Positions 7,558 through 15,557 are shown, numbered from the stretch's first letter. The stretch: 18,404 nt of DNA from Candidatus Binatia bacterium (GCA_022827045.1 JAJDTQ010000164.1:1-18404); one strand, 5' to 3'. The notes: generated by a model from the sequence alone, not told the origin. Made by a program: numbers and translations.

Positions 7558-9252
7558 ATGATCAAGGCACACGAAAAGATTTGCGAAGTCCTGTCAGAGG
7601 CAAGCATCGGCTTCGTCTTCGGCATCCCGGGCGGCAGCGCCATGCGCATCTTCGATTCGCTGTCCGGCCACGCCGACCGGGTGCGGCCTATCCTGGTCCG
7701 CCATGAGCAGTCGGCTTCGGTGATGGCGGACGTCTACGGCCGCCTCACCGGCAAGCCCGGAGTCGTGCTTGGCCAGGGCGCGTTCATCGGCACCAACGCG
7801 GTGTTCGGCACCCTGGAGGCATACTTGGCCGGCTCTCCCATGGTGGTGCTGGCGGACACCACCGAAGGCGGCGATTTCTCCCTGAACCCCAGGAACGCCA
7901 GCGGCTGGGGCAGCTACGGGGCGTTCGACCTCAGGAACCTGCTGGACGGCATCACCAAGTTCTCGGTTCTCGCCGCCACCCCCAAGGAAGCGGTGTTGGG
8001 CCTCCAGATGGCCATCAAGCACGCTGTCACCGGACGGCCGGGACCGACGGCGGTGGTGATGCGGCAGGGAGCCATCGCCGGCGAGCTGGATCCGGACAAG
8101 CCGCCGCGGGTTCACCCGACCGGACACTGGCTCCGGGAATCGCCGACCCATGCGTCCGCACAGGAGTTGGTTTCCGCAATCGAGCTGCTCGGCGCGGCGC
8201 AACGGCCTGTCATCATCGCCGGCAACGGCGTGCACGGTGCCAAGGCTTACGACGAGTTGGTCGCCATGGCCGAGCTCCTGGGGAGTCCGGTGGCGACCAC
8301 TTACAACGGCAAGAGCGCGTTCCGTGAAAATCATCCTCTCGCCCTCGGCATGATGGGCCGCTACGGACAACCGGTCGCCAACAGCGTCGTACGGGAAGCG
8401 GACACGATCCTGGTCGTGGGGTCGCGGCTCGCACCCAACGATACCAACAGCGAACTCCTCATCGACGCAAACCGGCAGAAGCTGATCCAGATCGACATCG
8501 AACCTCGGAACGCGGGGTGGTCCTACCCCGTGGAGGTCTCTCTCATCGGCGACGCAAAGGCGGTCTTGAAGCAGCTGCTTCAGATGGGCGGGGAGGGTCT
8601 TCGGACAAGGGACCTGCAGGCCGCGCAGCGGCTCGAAGAGCGCAAACGCGCCGAGAAGTTCTTCGAGAGCCCCGCGCTTCACTCCGGCGCCACGCCGATC
8701 ATGCCCCAGCGGCTGGTCGGGGACCTGAACGAGGAGCTGGATCCGGAAGCCATCGTCACCCTCGACGCCGGCAGCAACCGTGTCTGGATGGCCCACTACT
8801 TCAAGACCAAGGCGCCGGGGACCCTCTTCGTGCCCGGGGGGTTGGCCGGCATGGGCTGGGGCCCGCCGGCCGCGGTAGGGGCCAAGCTCGTGCATCCGGA
8901 TCGGCCCGTGGTGAGCGTGAGCGGCGACGGCGGCTTCTCCATGTCGGTGCACGTCATCGCCACGGCGGTGCAATACGACCTCCCCGTTGTCTTCGTGGTC
9001 ATGAACAACTCGGCCCTGAGCATGATCGCCACCGGCGATCTTGGAGGCGATTCGCCGGCCGCCTTCAACGACACGGATTTCGCTTCTATCGCCCACGGCT
9101 TCGGCGCCGAGGGGCTGCGCGTACGGAACCCGGGCGATATTCGGGACGCGGTCAGCGAAGCGCTGCGAAAGGGTAGGCCTACGGTGGTCGACGTGATCAC
9201 CGACGGCTCGGAGGGTCTCAAGAGCATCAGCAGCGGCGCAACCGTCGGTTGA
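7558..9252 (+). CDS. Thiamine-diphosphate-dependent enzyme, acetolactate synthase superfamily
   Basis: This 564-residue protein has the three-domain layout of acetolactate synthase, sulfoacetaldehyde acetyltransferase and benzoylformate decarboxylase. The N-terminal Pyr domain has FGIPGGSAMRIFDSL (21-35) and the cofactor-activating glutamate E50 in RHEQSASVMADVYGR (48-62). A central Rossmann-like domain runs at about 198-345 (RPVIIAGNGV near 216-225, DTILVVGSRL near 282-291). The C-terminal PP domain has the Mg/ThDP motif GDGGF (456-460) through NN (483-484). The ATG is preceded by GGAG with 5 nt spacing. Such enzymes cleave or ligate 2-oxo acids; specificity cannot be assigned. No small regulatory subunit (IlvN-like) is adjacent, arguing against a biosynthetic acetolactate synthase. 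It probably forms an operon with the upstream methyltransferase. Confidence 0.92.
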   Translation: MIKAHEKICEVLSEASIGFVFGIPGGSAMRIFDSLSGHADRVRPILVRHEQSASVMADVYGRLTGKPGVVLGQGAFIGTNAVFGTLEAYLAGSPMVVLADTTEGGDFSLNPRNASGWGSYGAFDLRNLLDGITKFSVLAATPKEAVLGLQMAIKHAVTGRPGPTAVVMRQGAIAGELDPDKPPRVHPTGHWLRESPTHASAQELVSAIELLGAAQRPVIIAGNGVHGAKAYDELVAMAELLGSPVATTYNGKSAFRENHPLALGMMGRYGQPVANSVVREADTILVVGSRLAPNDTNSELLIDANRQKLIQIDIEPRNAGWSYPVEVSLIGDAKAVLKQLLQMGGEGLRTRDLQAAQRLEERKRAEKFFESPALHSGATPIMPQRLVGDLNEELDPEAIVTLDAGSNRVWMAHYFKTKAPGTLFVPGGLAGMGWGPPAAVGAKLVHPDRPVVSVSGDGGFSMSVHVIATAVQYDLPVVFVVMNNSALSMIATGDLGGDSPAAFNDTDFASIAHGFGAEGLRVRNPGDIRDAVSEALRKGRPTVVDVITDGSEGLKSISSGATVG

Positions 9253-9266
9253 CGCGGGTATGATGA

Positions 9267-9311
9267 CCGAGAAATTCTCGGCGGGAACGCCGCCCGTTTC
9301 TACGGGTTGCG
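9267..9311. terminator. Paired hairpins after the ThDP enzyme gene
   Basis: Fifteen bases after the stop lies CCGAGAA-A-TTCTCGG (9267-9281), a perfect 7-bp inverted repeat with a 1-base centre. It is followed by GCCGCCCGT-TTCT-ACGGGTTGCGGC (about 9289-9311), whose CCCGT/ACGGG core is perfect. No U-tract follows, so an intrinsic terminator is not certain. The structures separate the operon from the LysR gene, which has its own promoter-like sequence. Confidence 0.4.
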
Positions 9312-9350
9312 GCTGATGTAAACCGATCGATACGATTGTAACCGTACCTG

Positions 9351-9380
9351 TTGTAATACCGGAAAAACTGATATCATATA
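9351..9380 (+). promoter_or_regulatory. Candidate promoter of the LysR-type gene, giving a near-leaderless mRNA
   Basis: TTGTAA (9351-9356) can serve as a -35. TATCAT (9372-9377, 15-bp spacer) or CATATA (9375-9380, 18-bp spacer) can serve as the -10. The transcript would start at about 9384-9387, right at the ATG at 9385. A second TTGTAA lies at 9337-9342, so TTGTAA is repeated 14 bp apart and could be part of an autoregulatory site. The patch is AT-rich against a GC-rich background. Confidence 0.45.
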
Positions 9381-9384
9381 TGGT

Positions 9385-10365
9385 ATGAGTGACTTTCGGT
9401 TCAATATTCCCTCCACGAGTTCGTTGATCGCCTTCGAGGCTACGGCCCGTCTCGGCGGCGTGATACGCGCGTCCGAAGAGCTGAATACCTCGCAGTCGGC
9501 GATCAGCCGTCACATTCGCAACCTTGAAACCGCGCTGGGCGACAAGTTGTTCCAGCGCCAGGGTCGAGGCGTGGTTCTCACCCGAAGCGGGGAGGACTAC
9601 TACGTCGCCGTGAAGTCGTCGTTGGAGAGCCTGCACGCGGCAGGCCGCGGGCTTCGTACGCAGACCGGCAGCGTCATCATCGCCTGCACCCATGAGATCT
9701 CCGATTTCCTGCTGCTGCCCGCTTTGGGCGAGCTCAAGCGGTCCATGGGCGGCGACGCCCATGTGCGAGTTCTGAACGGCGACTACGACATGTTGCACCT
9801 GCTGTTGCCCGCTGGCGTCGACATCGTTTTCGAACACTCGGTCACGCCGACGGATCCCAGCGCGGTGAAACTGCTGGACGAGGAAATCGTTCCGGTCGGC
9901 TCACCTTCTTTCGTGAAGCGGTTCGAGCGCGTGCTCGGCAGGCACCCCAGATACTGGTCCAATGTGCCGCGGCTGGACCTTGCCCAATTCAATCAGTCCT
10001 GCGCCACCTGGACGACGTGGTTCCAGGCGCATGATTGCGACCTTCCGAAAGCGCCGGTGGAACCGTTGGAGAGCTACCAGCAGGTGCTGGACGAGGCGGC
10101 GGCGGGGGCCGGAATGGCCCTCGGCTGGAATGGCTTCGTGAATGCCTATCTGGAGTCGGGGCGGCTGGTCCGAATCAGGGACAACTGGCTGCGGTCACAG
10201 ATCAGCCTGTACGCGGTCCTGACTCAGAACGGATACAACAACCGCAACGCCGCCCGCTTCCTCAAGAGCCTTTCCGCCCTTGGAGAGGGCTTGGCGGGCG
10301 CGAGACAGGTGTCCCCACAGCGACAGCCGACTCGCGAAGCCGGCTCATACCTCAAGCTGTTGTAA
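9385..10365 (+). CDS. LysR-type transcriptional regulator (GcvA-like)
   Basis: This is a 326-residue DNA-binding regulator. The N-terminal winged helix-turn-helix covers about residues 10-68: SLIAFEATARLGGVIRASEE, then the recognition segment NTSQSAISRHIRNLE (34-48) and LGDKLFQR (51-58), with LTRSGEDY closing the wing. A periplasmic-binding-like effector domain follows (about 95-305), as in GcvA/AmpR-type members. Length is normal for the family. The start has no Shine-Dalgarno sequence: the bases just upstream are an AT-rich promoter-like stretch, consistent with a leaderless message. It follows the ThDP enzyme by 132 bp on the same strand, with hairpins between them. LysR proteins often control the gene next door, so the methyltransferase/ThDP operon is a candidate target, by inference only. 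The extreme C-terminus (after about 305) is polar and probably disordered. Confidence 0.94.
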   Translation: MSDFRFNIPSTSSLIAFEATARLGGVIRASEELNTSQSAISRHIRNLETALGDKLFQRQGRGVVLTRSGEDYYVAVKSSLESLHAAGRGLRTQTGSVIIACTHEISDFLLLPALGELKRSMGGDAHVRVLNGDYDMLHLLLPAGVDIVFEHSVTPTDPSAVKLLDEEIVPVGSPSFVKRFERVLGRHPRYWSNVPRLDLAQFNQSCATWTTWFQAHDCDLPKAPVEPLESYQQVLDEAAAGAGMALGWNGFVNAYLESGRLVRIRDNWLRSQISLYAVLTQNGYNNRNAARFLKSLSALGEGLAGARQVSPQRQPTREAGSYLKLL

Positions 10366-10371
10366 CGATAC

Positions 10372-10387
10372 GCCGGCAGACGCCGGC
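10372..10387. terminator. Stem-loop between convergent LysR and aminopeptidase genes
   Basis: GCCGGC-AGAC-GCCGGC is a perfect 6-bp stem with a 4-base loop, 6 bp after the LysR stop and 37 bp after the aminopeptidase stop on the other strand. No U-tract follows on either side, so termination is inferred from position and stem strength. Confidence 0.45.
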
Positions 10388-10424
10388 CGCGCGGACAACG
10401 TTTGTGATCCGAGGGCGTCGCCCG

Positions 10425-11726
10425 TCACGCGTCCAGGCTCGCCGTATCAAGGAAACGCCGCAGCACGCGGCTCAGGTTGAACGCGTCCGCCGTGCCCGCC
10501 AGCTCCCGGATGGAATGCATGGCCCACTGGGGCGCTCCCACGTCCACGGTCCGCACGCCCGTCTCGGCCGCCGCCAGGGGTCCGATGGTGCTGCCGCACG
10601 CCATGTCGCTGCGAACCACGAAGGTCTGCACCGGCACTCCCTCGTCGGCGGCCAGCCGCCGAAAGGCCGCGGCGGTCTCGCTGTTGGTGGCATAACGCTG
10701 GTTGGCGTTGATCTTGATGACCGGTCCGCGGTTCAGCAGCGGACCGTGGTTGCCGTCGTGCCGGTCGGCGAAGTTGGGGTGGACGCCGTGGGCGTTATCC
10801 GCCGATATCAGCATGGAACGGGACAGGGCACGGTTGCGGTCCTCCGGCACCGGCAGCAGGCGTTCCAGCACCTGGGTCAGCATGGGGCCCCGGGCTCCGG
10901 ACGCCGTGGTGCTTCCCACCTCTTCGTGATCGTTGCACACAAGCAGAGCGCCGGCTTCGCCTCCTGCGTCCAGCAACGCCCTCAGCCCCGTGAAGCAGCT
11001 CAGCAGGTTGTCGAGCCGCGCCGACGCAATGAACTCCTGCGCCAGGCCGACGAAGGCCGGCTTCTGGGTGTCGTAGAGCACCAGCTCGTGGTCCAGAACC
11101 TGGCCGACCTCCGCGCCGGCGTCCGCTTCGAGCCGCTGGCGCAACAGGGTCTTGAGGTCGAAATCGCCGCCCCGTCCGCCCAGCACGGGCGGGAGATAGG
11201 TCTGGGCGTTGATGGCGCGGCTCTCGTTGGCCTCCCGGTCCAGGTGAATCGCCAGGCTGGGGATCACCGCCACCGGCTCCTTGAAATCCACCAGGCCGTG
11301 CGCGAGGGCGCCGCCGCGGTCGAGATAGCTCACCCGTCCGGCCAGGGACAGGTCCCGGTCGAACCATGGGTTCAGCAGCGCTCCCCCGTACACCTCGACG
11401 CCCAACTGGAGATACCCGTTCCCGTCGATCTCCGGCTGCGGCTTGACCTTGAGACAGGGCGAGTCCGTGTGCGCGCCCACCATTCGAAGCCCGGCATCGG
11501 GAAGCGCGGAGCGCGCGGGTACGGTCCAGGCGATGATGGAGGAGTCGTTGCGGGTGGTGAAGTAGCGTCCGCCGGGCTCCAGGCGCCAGGGCTCGGTTTC
11601 GGGACGGTGTTGGAAGCCCGCCTCCGCCAGCCGCCGGGCCATTTCCTGGACAGCGTGGAACGGTGTGGGCGACGCCGCCAGGAAGTCCATCAGCTCGCGG
11701 TTGAAGCGTTGCCGGTCGCTGCTCAT
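10425..11726 (-). CDS. apeB: M18 family aminopeptidase (aspartyl aminopeptidase type)
   Basis: This 433-residue dinuclear zinc aminopeptidase belongs to the family that removes N-terminal residues, typically acidic ones, from peptides in the cytoplasm; M18 enzymes form large tetrahedral dodecamers. All family landmarks are present: metal ligand H86 in [13 protein letters not shown] (84-96), bridging D239 in ARLDNL (236-241), the catalytic/ligand pair E268-E269 in DHEEVGS (266-272), ligand D310 in [12 protein letters not shown] (308-319), and H404 in [13 protein letters not shown] (397-409), with MACGSTIGP (375-383) lining the site. The length matches the family. The start overlaps the stop of the upstream amidohydrolase gene as ATGA, implying translational coupling, so it is the last gene of the operon that begins with the CoA ligase. 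Nothing in the other three genes explains why a peptidase belongs there. Confidence 0.95.
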   Translation of the reverse strand: MSSDRQRFNRELMDFLAASPTPFHAVQEMARRLAEAGFQHRPETEPWRLEPGGRYFTTRNDSSIIAWTVPARSALPDAGLRMVGAHTDSPCLKVKPQPEIDGNGYLQLGVEVYGGALLNPWFDRDLSLAGRVSYLDRGGALAHGLVDFKEPVAVIPSLAIHLDREANESRAINAQTYLPPVLGGRGGDFDLKTLLRQRLEADAGAEVGQVLDHELVLYDTQKPAFVGLAQEFIASARLDNLLSCFTGLRALLDAGGEAGALLVCNDHEEVGSTTASGARGPMLTQVLERLLPVPEDRNRALSRSMLISADNAHGVHPNFADRHDGNHGPLLNRGPVIKINANQRYATNSETAAAFRRLAADEGVPVQTFVVRSDMACGSTIGPLAAAETGVRTVDVGAPQWAMHSIRELAGTADAFNLSRVLRRFLDTASLDA

Positions 11727-12724
11727 GGGTCCAGGCGGTACTCCCTTCGGGGGTTGGTGACCGCTATGAGGTCGATGGTGTCCTGATCGAGCCCGGCTCT
11801 CTCCAGGCTCCCCACCGGGTCCGGGTCGCCGGGCGGAAAGGGCGCGTCGCCGCCAAGCAGGATGCGCTCGAACCCCACCAGGTCCCTGAGAAACAGCAGC
11901 GCATCCCGGCTGTGCAGGATGCTGTCGTAAAGGAAACGCCGCAGATAGGCGCTCGGCGGATCCGCCGCCTTGTCCCCGGTGACGTTCCCGTCGGCGGCTT
12001 CGTGCATGCGGTCGAAACGGCCGATGAGGTAGGGCAGGTTCCCGCCGCCGTGGGACAACAGCAGCCGGAGCTTCGGGAAACGGTCCAGGGTGCCGCTCAT
12101 GATCATGGAGCCCACCGCCAGCGTGGTATCCAGCGTGTAGGCGCAGATCTGGTTGAGGCTGAACTTCTCGGCCCGCGGCATCGGCTGCGGCAGGGAAGGG
12201 TGCACGAAGACCGGCACGTCGAGGGTCTCGCAGGCGCTCCAGAACTCGTCCAGGGGAACCTCGCCGAGGTTCCGGCCGTCGACGTTGGCGGTTACGATGA
12301 CGCCCACTGCGCCGTTGCCGGCGCAGCGCTCGAGCTCGCGCGCCGCTGCCGCGGCGTCGGTCAGCGGCGCCGAGGCCATCCAGGAGAAGCGCTCCGTACG
12401 GGCCGCGCTCAGTTCGGCGAGGCTGTCGTTCAGGATGCGATGCCACGCGTCGCAGCGGGAGGCGTCGAGGCCGTAGCCGAAGATGTCGGTCCACACCGAG
12501 AGGATCTGCCGTTGGACTCTCTGGCCATCCATTTCCGCAAGGCGCGCATCCACGTCCAGCAGGCCGGGGAGGAAAGGACGCACTTCCAGGCCGTCATCGA
12601 AGCGGCAGCAACGCGCCCCGCCGGCCTTCTCAACCAGCGCGATGCCGAGGTCGGCGCCGCAGCCGTCCAGCGTCTCCAGCACGGCCGGCGGCACGAAGTG
12701 CGCGTGCACGTCAATCGCGGTCAC
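11723..12724 (-). CDS. ACMSD-type amidohydrolase / decarboxylase
   Basis: This 333-residue Amidohydro_2 TIM-barrel protein is closest in layout to aminocarboxymuconate-semialdehyde decarboxylase and related aromatic-acid decarboxylases. A complete metal site is visible: H7 and H9 in DVHAHF (5-10), H175 in FVHPSLP (173-179), H225 in SHGGGNLPY (224-232) and D293 in [10 protein letters not shown] (291-300). The start is a GTG only 5 codons before the HxH motif, as is normal for the family, so a later start is excluded. The gene overlaps the SDR stop by 14 bp and its own stop overlaps the next start (ATGA). It differs from the amidohydrolase at 1875-3077 in having the classical HxH motif and in being 67 residues shorter. 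Hydrolysis or decarboxylation of a small carboxylate is likely; the substrate is unknown. Confidence 0.93.
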   Translation of the reverse strand: MTAIDVHAHFVPPAVLETLDGCGADLGIALVEKAGGARCCRFDDGLEVRPFLPGLLDVDARLAEMDGQRVQRQILSVWTDIFGYGLDASRCDAWHRILNDSLAELSAARTERFSWMASAPLTDAAAAARELERCAGNGAVGVIVTANVDGRNLGEVPLDEFWSACETLDVPVFVHPSLPQPMPRAEKFSLNQICAYTLDTTLAVGSMIMSGTLDRFPKLRLLLSHGGGNLPYLIGRFDRMHEAADGNVTGDKAADPPSAYLRRFLYDSILHSRDALLFLRDLVGFERILLGGDAPFPPGDPDPVGSLERAGLDQDTIDLIAVTNPRREYRLDP

Positions 12725-13523
12725 GGGATCGGTCCATCAACGCCTTTTCCTGGCCGCCGTCGATCTCGATCATGGTGCCGTTGACGAAGTGCATGAGCGG
12801 CGACGCCAGCATCACCACGAGATTGGCCACCTCGGAGGTTTCGGCGATGCGCCCCAGAGGAATCGATCGCGGCGCCAGCTGGTCCGCATCCTCGTAGTTC
12901 AGGCCCATGTCCCGGGACATGGCCTCCACCAGGCCGGTCCAGCGTTCGGTGCGCACCGGCCCGGGATTCACCGCCGCGAAGCTGATGCCGTACTTTCCAT
13001 ACTGGCCGGCCAGCGACTTGGTCAGGTTCTGGCCGGCCGCGTTGGCCGCTCCCGGCGCGATCTCCCAGTAGGACGTCTTGACCCCGTCGTTGCCGATAAG
13101 GTTCACGACCCGTCCGCCGCCTTGCTCGCGCATGATGGGAAGGGCGTAGCGCATGCAGCGGACGTATCCCATGAACTTGAGCTGCAGCGCCCCGGCCCAT
13201 TCCTCCTCGGTGAGGTTCTCGATGAGGCCGCCGGGCGCCGACCCCGCGTTGTTTACGAGGATGTCGATGCGTCCCAGCGCTTCGGCAGCGACGTGGATGA
13301 ACCGGTGGGCGGCGTCATCGTTGGTCAGGTCCGCCGGAATCGGGACGATCTTGCGGCCGGTGGCCTTTGCCACCGCCGTGGCGGTCTCCTCCAGCGGCCC
13401 CGCCCGCCGCGCGCAAGTGGCTACGTCCACGCCCTCCCGCGCCAACGCCTCCACGATGGCCTTGCCGATGCCCTCGCTGCCGCCGGTCACGACAGCGGTC
13501 TTTCCTTGAAGCTGCAGGTCCAT
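12711..13523 (-). CDS. Atypical short-chain dehydrogenase/reductase-fold protein lacking the catalytic triad
   Basis: This is a 270-residue Rossmann-fold protein. The dinucleotide motif TGGSEGIG (13-20), a basic patch CARR (37-40) that would suit NADP(H), the acidic ADL (64-66), NNAG (91-94) and NPGPVRT (186-192) are all intact, and it ends with the usual IDGG (254-257). The S-x12-Y-x3-K triad is absent: anchoring on the LTKSLA helix puts G144, P157 and N161 at the Ser, Tyr and Lys positions with the normal spacing. The start at 13523 has AAGGAGA 8 nt upstream; a longer frame to 13565 lacks such support. It is the second gene of the ligase operon (66 bp after the ligase stop) and overlaps the next gene by 14 bp. 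It may be a cofactor-binding non-oxidoreductase or use other residues. Confidence 0.9.
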   Translation of the reverse strand: MDLQLQGKTAVVTGGSEGIGKAIVEALAREGVDVATCARRAGPLEETATAVAKATGRKIVPIPADLTNDDAAHRFIHVAAEALGRIDILVNNAGSAPGGLIENLTEEEWAGALQLKFMGYVRCMRYALPIMREQGGGRVVNLIGNDGVKTSYWEIAPGAANAAGQNLTKSLAGQYGKYGISFAAVNPGPVRTERWTGLVEAMSRDMGLNYEDADQLAPRSIPLGRIAETSEVANLVVMLASPLMHFVNGTMIEIDGGQEKALMDRSRDRD

Positions 13524-13589
13524 GTCGTTTTCTCCTTGATGGCGCGTGGGCCGGTGGCGGCTCAATTCGCGGGCGGGTTGAAGCCCTCT

Positions 13590-15137
13590 CTACCCGTCGT
13601 CTCCAGGCCTCTCGGACGACAAAGCGCTTGGCACGTTCTCCGCCGGGTTGAAGAGGTCGCGATACCGCTCCCGCAATGCCGCCTTGGCCACTTTGCCGAG
13701 CTCGTTGCGCGGGATGGATTCCACGGCGATGATCCGCTTCGGAACCTTGTACGAAGCCAACTCCGTCTTGAGATAGCCGATGCAGGCGCCTTCGTCGAAC
13801 GACGCCGGGGCCGGCGATTCCACCACCGCCGCCACCGCTTCCCCGAAATCCGGGTGCGGTACGCCGAATACGGCAGACCCGGCCACACCGTCCAACCCGT
13901 CCAGCGCGTCCTCCACCTCCTTGGGATAGACGTTGAGGCCGCCGGAGATGACGACATCCGTCTCTCGTCCCAGAATGCGAACGCAGCCCTGGTCGTCGAT
14001 CTCCGCGATATCGCCGGTGACGAACCAGCCGTCGTCGGTGAACGCCCGCTCCTCGGGCTGGTTCCAGTAGCCGGCGAAGACGTTGTGTCCGCGAGTTTCC
14101 AATACGCCGGTGGCGGCGGATTCGAAGCGTCCGTCCTCGCCGGCGACCCTGAGCCGTACGCCGGGGAGCGGCCAGCCCACCCAGCCGCGCCGGCCGGCGG
14201 TGCCCGGCGGGATCGCCGTGATGATGGCGGCCTCGGTGGTGCCGTACCGTTCAATGATTTCCATGCCGGTAACCCGCCGGAACCGGTCGGCGGTGTCCGG
14301 CGGCAGCGGCGCCGAGCCCGAGATAGCCAGGCGGAAGGCGCCCTTGGTCGCGGCGGCAAGGCCGGGCTCCTTCAGCAGCCGCGCGTAGTGCGTGGGCACC
14401 CCCATCATGACGCTGCAGCCGGGCAGCTCACGCAGCACGCTACCGGCTTCGAACCGGTCGAGAAAGCAGACAGCGCCGCCGGCCGTGAGCATGACGTTGA
14501 TGGCGGTCAGAAGCCCGTGCGCGTGATAGGCCGGCAGCGCGTGCATCAGGACGTCCTCGCGTCCCAGTTGCCACACCTCCACCAGCGCCCGGGCGTTGGC
14601 CGCTAGGTTGCCGTGGGTGATCAGGGCTCCCTTGGGGCGGCCGGTGGTGCCGGAGGTGTAGAGCAGCGCGGCCGGGGCGTGGTCGGGGAGGTCGGCCACC
14701 GCGGGTACGGGCTCGGACGCGTGCGTCAGATCGGTGAAGGAGCCGTGGTCGCCGCGCAGCCCCTCCACCCGGAAACCTTGCCGCCGGGGTTCGGTGAACG
14801 TCTCTGTCTCGTCCGGGTCGCAGACCAGCAGGGCAGGGCGCGCGTCCGCCAGCAACGCATCCACCTCCCGGGGCGTGTAGGCCGTGTTCATGGGGTGCAG
14901 GACGGCTCCGAGCTTGAAGCACGCGTGGGCCAGGAGCACGGCCTCGACGCACTTCTCCACTCGAACCGAGACCCGGTCGCCCTGTCTCACCCCGCAAGCG
15001 GTCAGGGCGGCAGCGGCCCTGTCGACGGCGTCCAGCGCCGCACCCGTGGAAAGAGCGGCGCGGCCCGGTCGCAGGAAAGCAGGGTCCGCTGAGTTCCTGG
15101 CGCCATACAGGGCATGGATGAGGTTGCGGTCGTTCAT
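13590..15137 (-). CDS. matB: Malonyl-CoA synthetase-like acyl-CoA ligase (ANL superfamily)
   Basis: This 515-residue adenylate-forming enzyme activates a carboxylate via an acyl-AMP to its CoA thioester in the cytoplasm. ANL motifs in order are the P-loop YTSGTTGRPKGA (160-171), LPAYHAHGL (201-209), ISGSAPLP (272-279), ERYGTTE (296-302), the hinge region TGD (374-376) and GRETDVVISGG (390-400), NVYPKEVE (402-409), and the catalytic lysine K482 in NELGKVAK (478-485). The stretch VMMGVPTHYARLL (243-255) and the overall compact length recall MatB malonyl-CoA synthetases (about 505 residues), which would supply malonyl-CoA from malonate; other short-chain dicarboxylates remain possible. The start has GGGAAGG close upstream. 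It is the first gene of a four-gene operon and is divergent from the coiled-coil gene across 75 bp. The last 20 residues are a polar extension. Confidence 0.9.
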   Translation of the reverse strand: MNDRNLIHALYGARNSADPAFLRPGRAALSTGAALDAVDRAAAALTACGVRQGDRVSVRVEKCVEAVLLAHACFKLGAVLHPMNTAYTPREVDALLADARPALLVCDPDETETFTEPRRQGFRVEGLRGDHGSFTDLTHASEPVPAVADLPDHAPAALLYTSGTTGRPKGALITHGNLAANARALVEVWQLGREDVLMHALPAYHAHGLLTAINVMLTAGGAVCFLDRFEAGSVLRELPGCSVMMGVPTHYARLLKEPGLAAATKGAFRLAISGSAPLPPDTADRFRRVTGMEIIERYGTTEAAIITAIPPGTAGRRGWVGWPLPGVRLRVAGEDGRFESAATGVLETRGHNVFAGYWNQPEERAFTDDGWFVTGDIAEIDDQGCVRILGRETDVVISGGLNVYPKEVEDALDGLDGVAGSAVFGVPHPDFGEAVAAVVESPAPASFDEGACIGYLKTELASYKVPKRIIAVESIPRNELGKVAKAALRERYRDLFNPAENVPSALSSERPGDDG

Positions 15138-15160
15138 GACCTTCCCGTTAAGGAAAATAT

Positions 15161-15189
15161 TTGACCGACCGATATATGCCTTGTAGGAT
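15161..15189 (+). promoter_or_regulatory. Sigma70-like promoter of the coiled-coil protein gene
   Basis: TTGACC (15161-15166) and TAGGAT (15184-15189) are separated by exactly 17 bp. Each is a near-consensus hexamer (five and four of six bases). The predicted transcript starts near 15196, about 17 nt before the ATG at 15213, leaving room for the AAGGGG ribosome site at 15201-15206. This is the best-formed promoter I see in the window. Confidence 0.6.
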
Positions 15190-15212
15190 ATCTTCCACTG
15201 AAGGGGCGGGGC

Positions 15213-15527
15213 ATGGAAATCCTGAAGGAATATGCCGGCGTAATCACGGCATGGGTGACGGTGGTTGCAGCCTTGGGCGCCTTGGGCCTGTGGGCCATCA
15301 ATGCCCAGGTGACGCCCGAGATCAATCGGCTGGAAGCCCGCATCGACGTACACGAGACGCTTCTCAGGCGGATCGACCGCAAGCTGGACGCCAGCATCGC
15401 GGACCAAAAGGAGCGGTTTGAACGCGTTGACAACCGGTTTGAACGTATTGACGGCGAACTCAAGATCATCCGTAACGACATCAAGACGATTCTGTTGAGA
15501 CTTCCAAAGACGGCAGAGGCCGGATAA
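15213..15527 (+). CDS. Small membrane-anchored coiled-coil protein, function unknown
   Basis: This 104-residue protein has one hydrophobic helix at about 8-30 (AGVITAWVTVVAALGALGLWA) followed by a charged, helix-forming stretch (about 34-96) rich in E, R, D and I/L at heptad spacing. The heptad RFERVDN is directly followed by RFERIDG (68-81), and the DNA of the two units is 17 of 21 identical. It probably sits in the inner membrane with a coiled-coil tail that oligomerises or binds a partner. The start is fixed by AAGGGG 6 nt upstream and by a good promoter. It is a single-gene unit: divergent from the CoA ligase and convergent with the crotonase gene 30 bp away. I do not recognise a named family. 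It resembles the short FERID/FEKVD-repeat proteins seen in many bacterial genomes. Confidence 0.85.
   Translation: MEILKEYAGVITAWVTVVAALGALGLWAINAQVTPEINRLEARIDVHETLLRRIDRKLDASIADQKERFERVDNRFERIDGELKIIRNDIKTILLRLPKTAEAG
15414..15455 (+). repeat. Two tandem 21-bp heptad-encoding repeats
   Basis: Units 15414-15434 and 15435-15455 each encode one heptad of the coiled coil and share 17 of 21 bases, including the first 11. They indicate growth of the coiled coil by seven-codon duplication. Confidence 0.75.
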
Positions 15528-15557
15528 GCCTCGATCATCCACTGCAAGGCACGACTC

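Noticed and set aside
7594..9837. 747-codon antisense frame over the ThDP enzyme and LysR genes
   Set aside because: Spans two well-supported genes and an intergenic promoter region, with low-complexity composition typical of GC-rich shadow frames.
10035..11786. 583-codon plus-strand frame across the LysR 3' end and the aminopeptidase
   Set aside because: Covers the convergent junction with its stem-loop and is antisense to the M18 gene; a shadow frame.
13574..13653. Direct repeat CGGGTTGAAG at 13574 and 13644, around the ligase stop codon
   Set aside because: Only 10 bases, with no extended similarity on either side; chance is likely in GC-rich sequence.
12483..14606. 707-codon plus-strand frame over the SDR and CoA ligase genes
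   Set aside because: Antisense to two genes with intact motifs; composition is typical of a shadow frame, with no ribosome site.
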